Below, in pieces: positions 63,953 to 64,000 of a DNA stretch of 64,000 bases. The translations under genes and the position numbers were made by a program. Source of the stretch: an uncultured Lachnospiraceae bacterium. Its GTDB lineage: Bacteria > Bacillota > Clostridia > Lachnospirales > Lachnospiraceae. The stretch's first letter is position 1; each line of letters opens with the position of its first letter. The notes under the pieces are model-generated. The model was not told where the DNA came from. It saw only the letters and a list, made by a program, of their open reading frames with translations, and searched no databases. The stretch spans positions 53,078 through 117,077 of the forward strand of contig CAMWPB010000004.1 in the NCBI GenBank assembly GCA_947176065.1, read 5' to 3'.

Positions 63953-64000
63953 GTTTGCCCAGCATGGGCGTTCTCTAACGGGTGAAAGTCCCGAGTGCGC
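63953..64000 (+). mobile_element. 5' end of a class C group II intron, cut by the window edge
   Basis: The sequence GTTTGCCCAGCATGGGCG, then GGGTGAAAGTCCCGA, matches the 5' end of class C (IIC) introns such as that of Oceanobacillus iheyensis, which opens GTGTGCCCGGCATGGG and has GGGTGAGAGTCCCGA. IIC introns characteristically insert just after terminator hairpins, as here. The ribozyme body and any reverse transcriptase lie beyond the window. Confidence 0.8.

Noticed and set aside
63979..64000. tRNA-like ending at the window edge
   Set aside because: The GGTGAAAGTCC pattern and the upstream GCCCAGCATGGGC hairpin fit a group II intron 5' end far better.

Overview
This window is a chromosomal segment of a spore-forming Clostridia bacterium, most likely a Lachnospiraceae member. 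The evidence is the nadK-argR-recN-spoIVB gene order, sporulation genes (spoIVB, a Spo0A-type DNA-binding protein, spoIIM, a SpoVB-like flippase), remA, RNase Y, a Firmicutes-type LexA box before recA and a CIRCE operator before groESL. Base composition is moderate to GC-rich, most genes start with ATG behind a clear GGAGG-type site, and no tRNA, rRNA or CRISPR array was seen. The only definite mobile element is a group II intron entering at the right edge.

Layout. 1-8.7 kb: DNA repair and sporulation genes (nadK, argR, recN, spoIVB). An apparent insertion zone follows, with a Fic-domain remnant, a chemoreceptor and a LacI-type regulator that share a palindromic operator, and then a Spo0A output domain lacking its receiver. 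8.8-14.7 kb: glycogen synthase, a MurJ/SpoVB-type flippase, a metallo-beta-lactamase lipoprotein and, on the opposite strand, the ribosome-rescue factor RqcH. 14.8-22.3 kb: a growth operon (yicC, remA, gmk, rpoZ, rimO, pgsA, cinA) that ends near a tandem-repeat membrane protein. 22.5-31.7 kb: recA, recX, rny, an aminotransferase, a Nudix hydrolase, a sulfatase-fold membrane protein, spoIIM and a XerD-type recombinase. 31.8-40.1 kb: mostly minus-strand genes, namely a MATE exporter with its MarR repressor, DAHP synthase, a SpoVB-like flippase, a GGDEF protein and a PHP phosphatase, with mnmA on the plus strand. 40.2-43.4 kb: glycolytic gap, pgk, tpiA. 43.5-52.4 kb: a carbohydrate locus with a YesM/YesN two-component system, an ABC oligosaccharide importer and a GH29 alpha-L-fucosidase. 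52.6-56.4 kb: a riboswitch-controlled cobalamin-type importer with an adenosyltransferase-like protein. 56.5-61.5 kb: two proteins with degenerate GGDEF domains, one fused to a C-GCAxxG-C-C redox domain and an EAL domain, then three small membrane proteins. 61.6-64 kb: groES-groEL, two near-identical terminators and the start of a class C group II intron.

The most unusual material is between genes. Several leader regions fold into elaborate structures: 844-968 and 14892-14961 share sequence, 15855-16013 is a closed multi-branched element, and 20474-20575 contains a potential pseudoknot next to a ribosome-binding site. A palindromic repeat with the core AAGCAGAGTC recurs at about 3.2, 52.9 and 59.3 kb. 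These look like dispersed elements that have become transcribed leaders. All functional calls are by motif recognition; no database search was possible.
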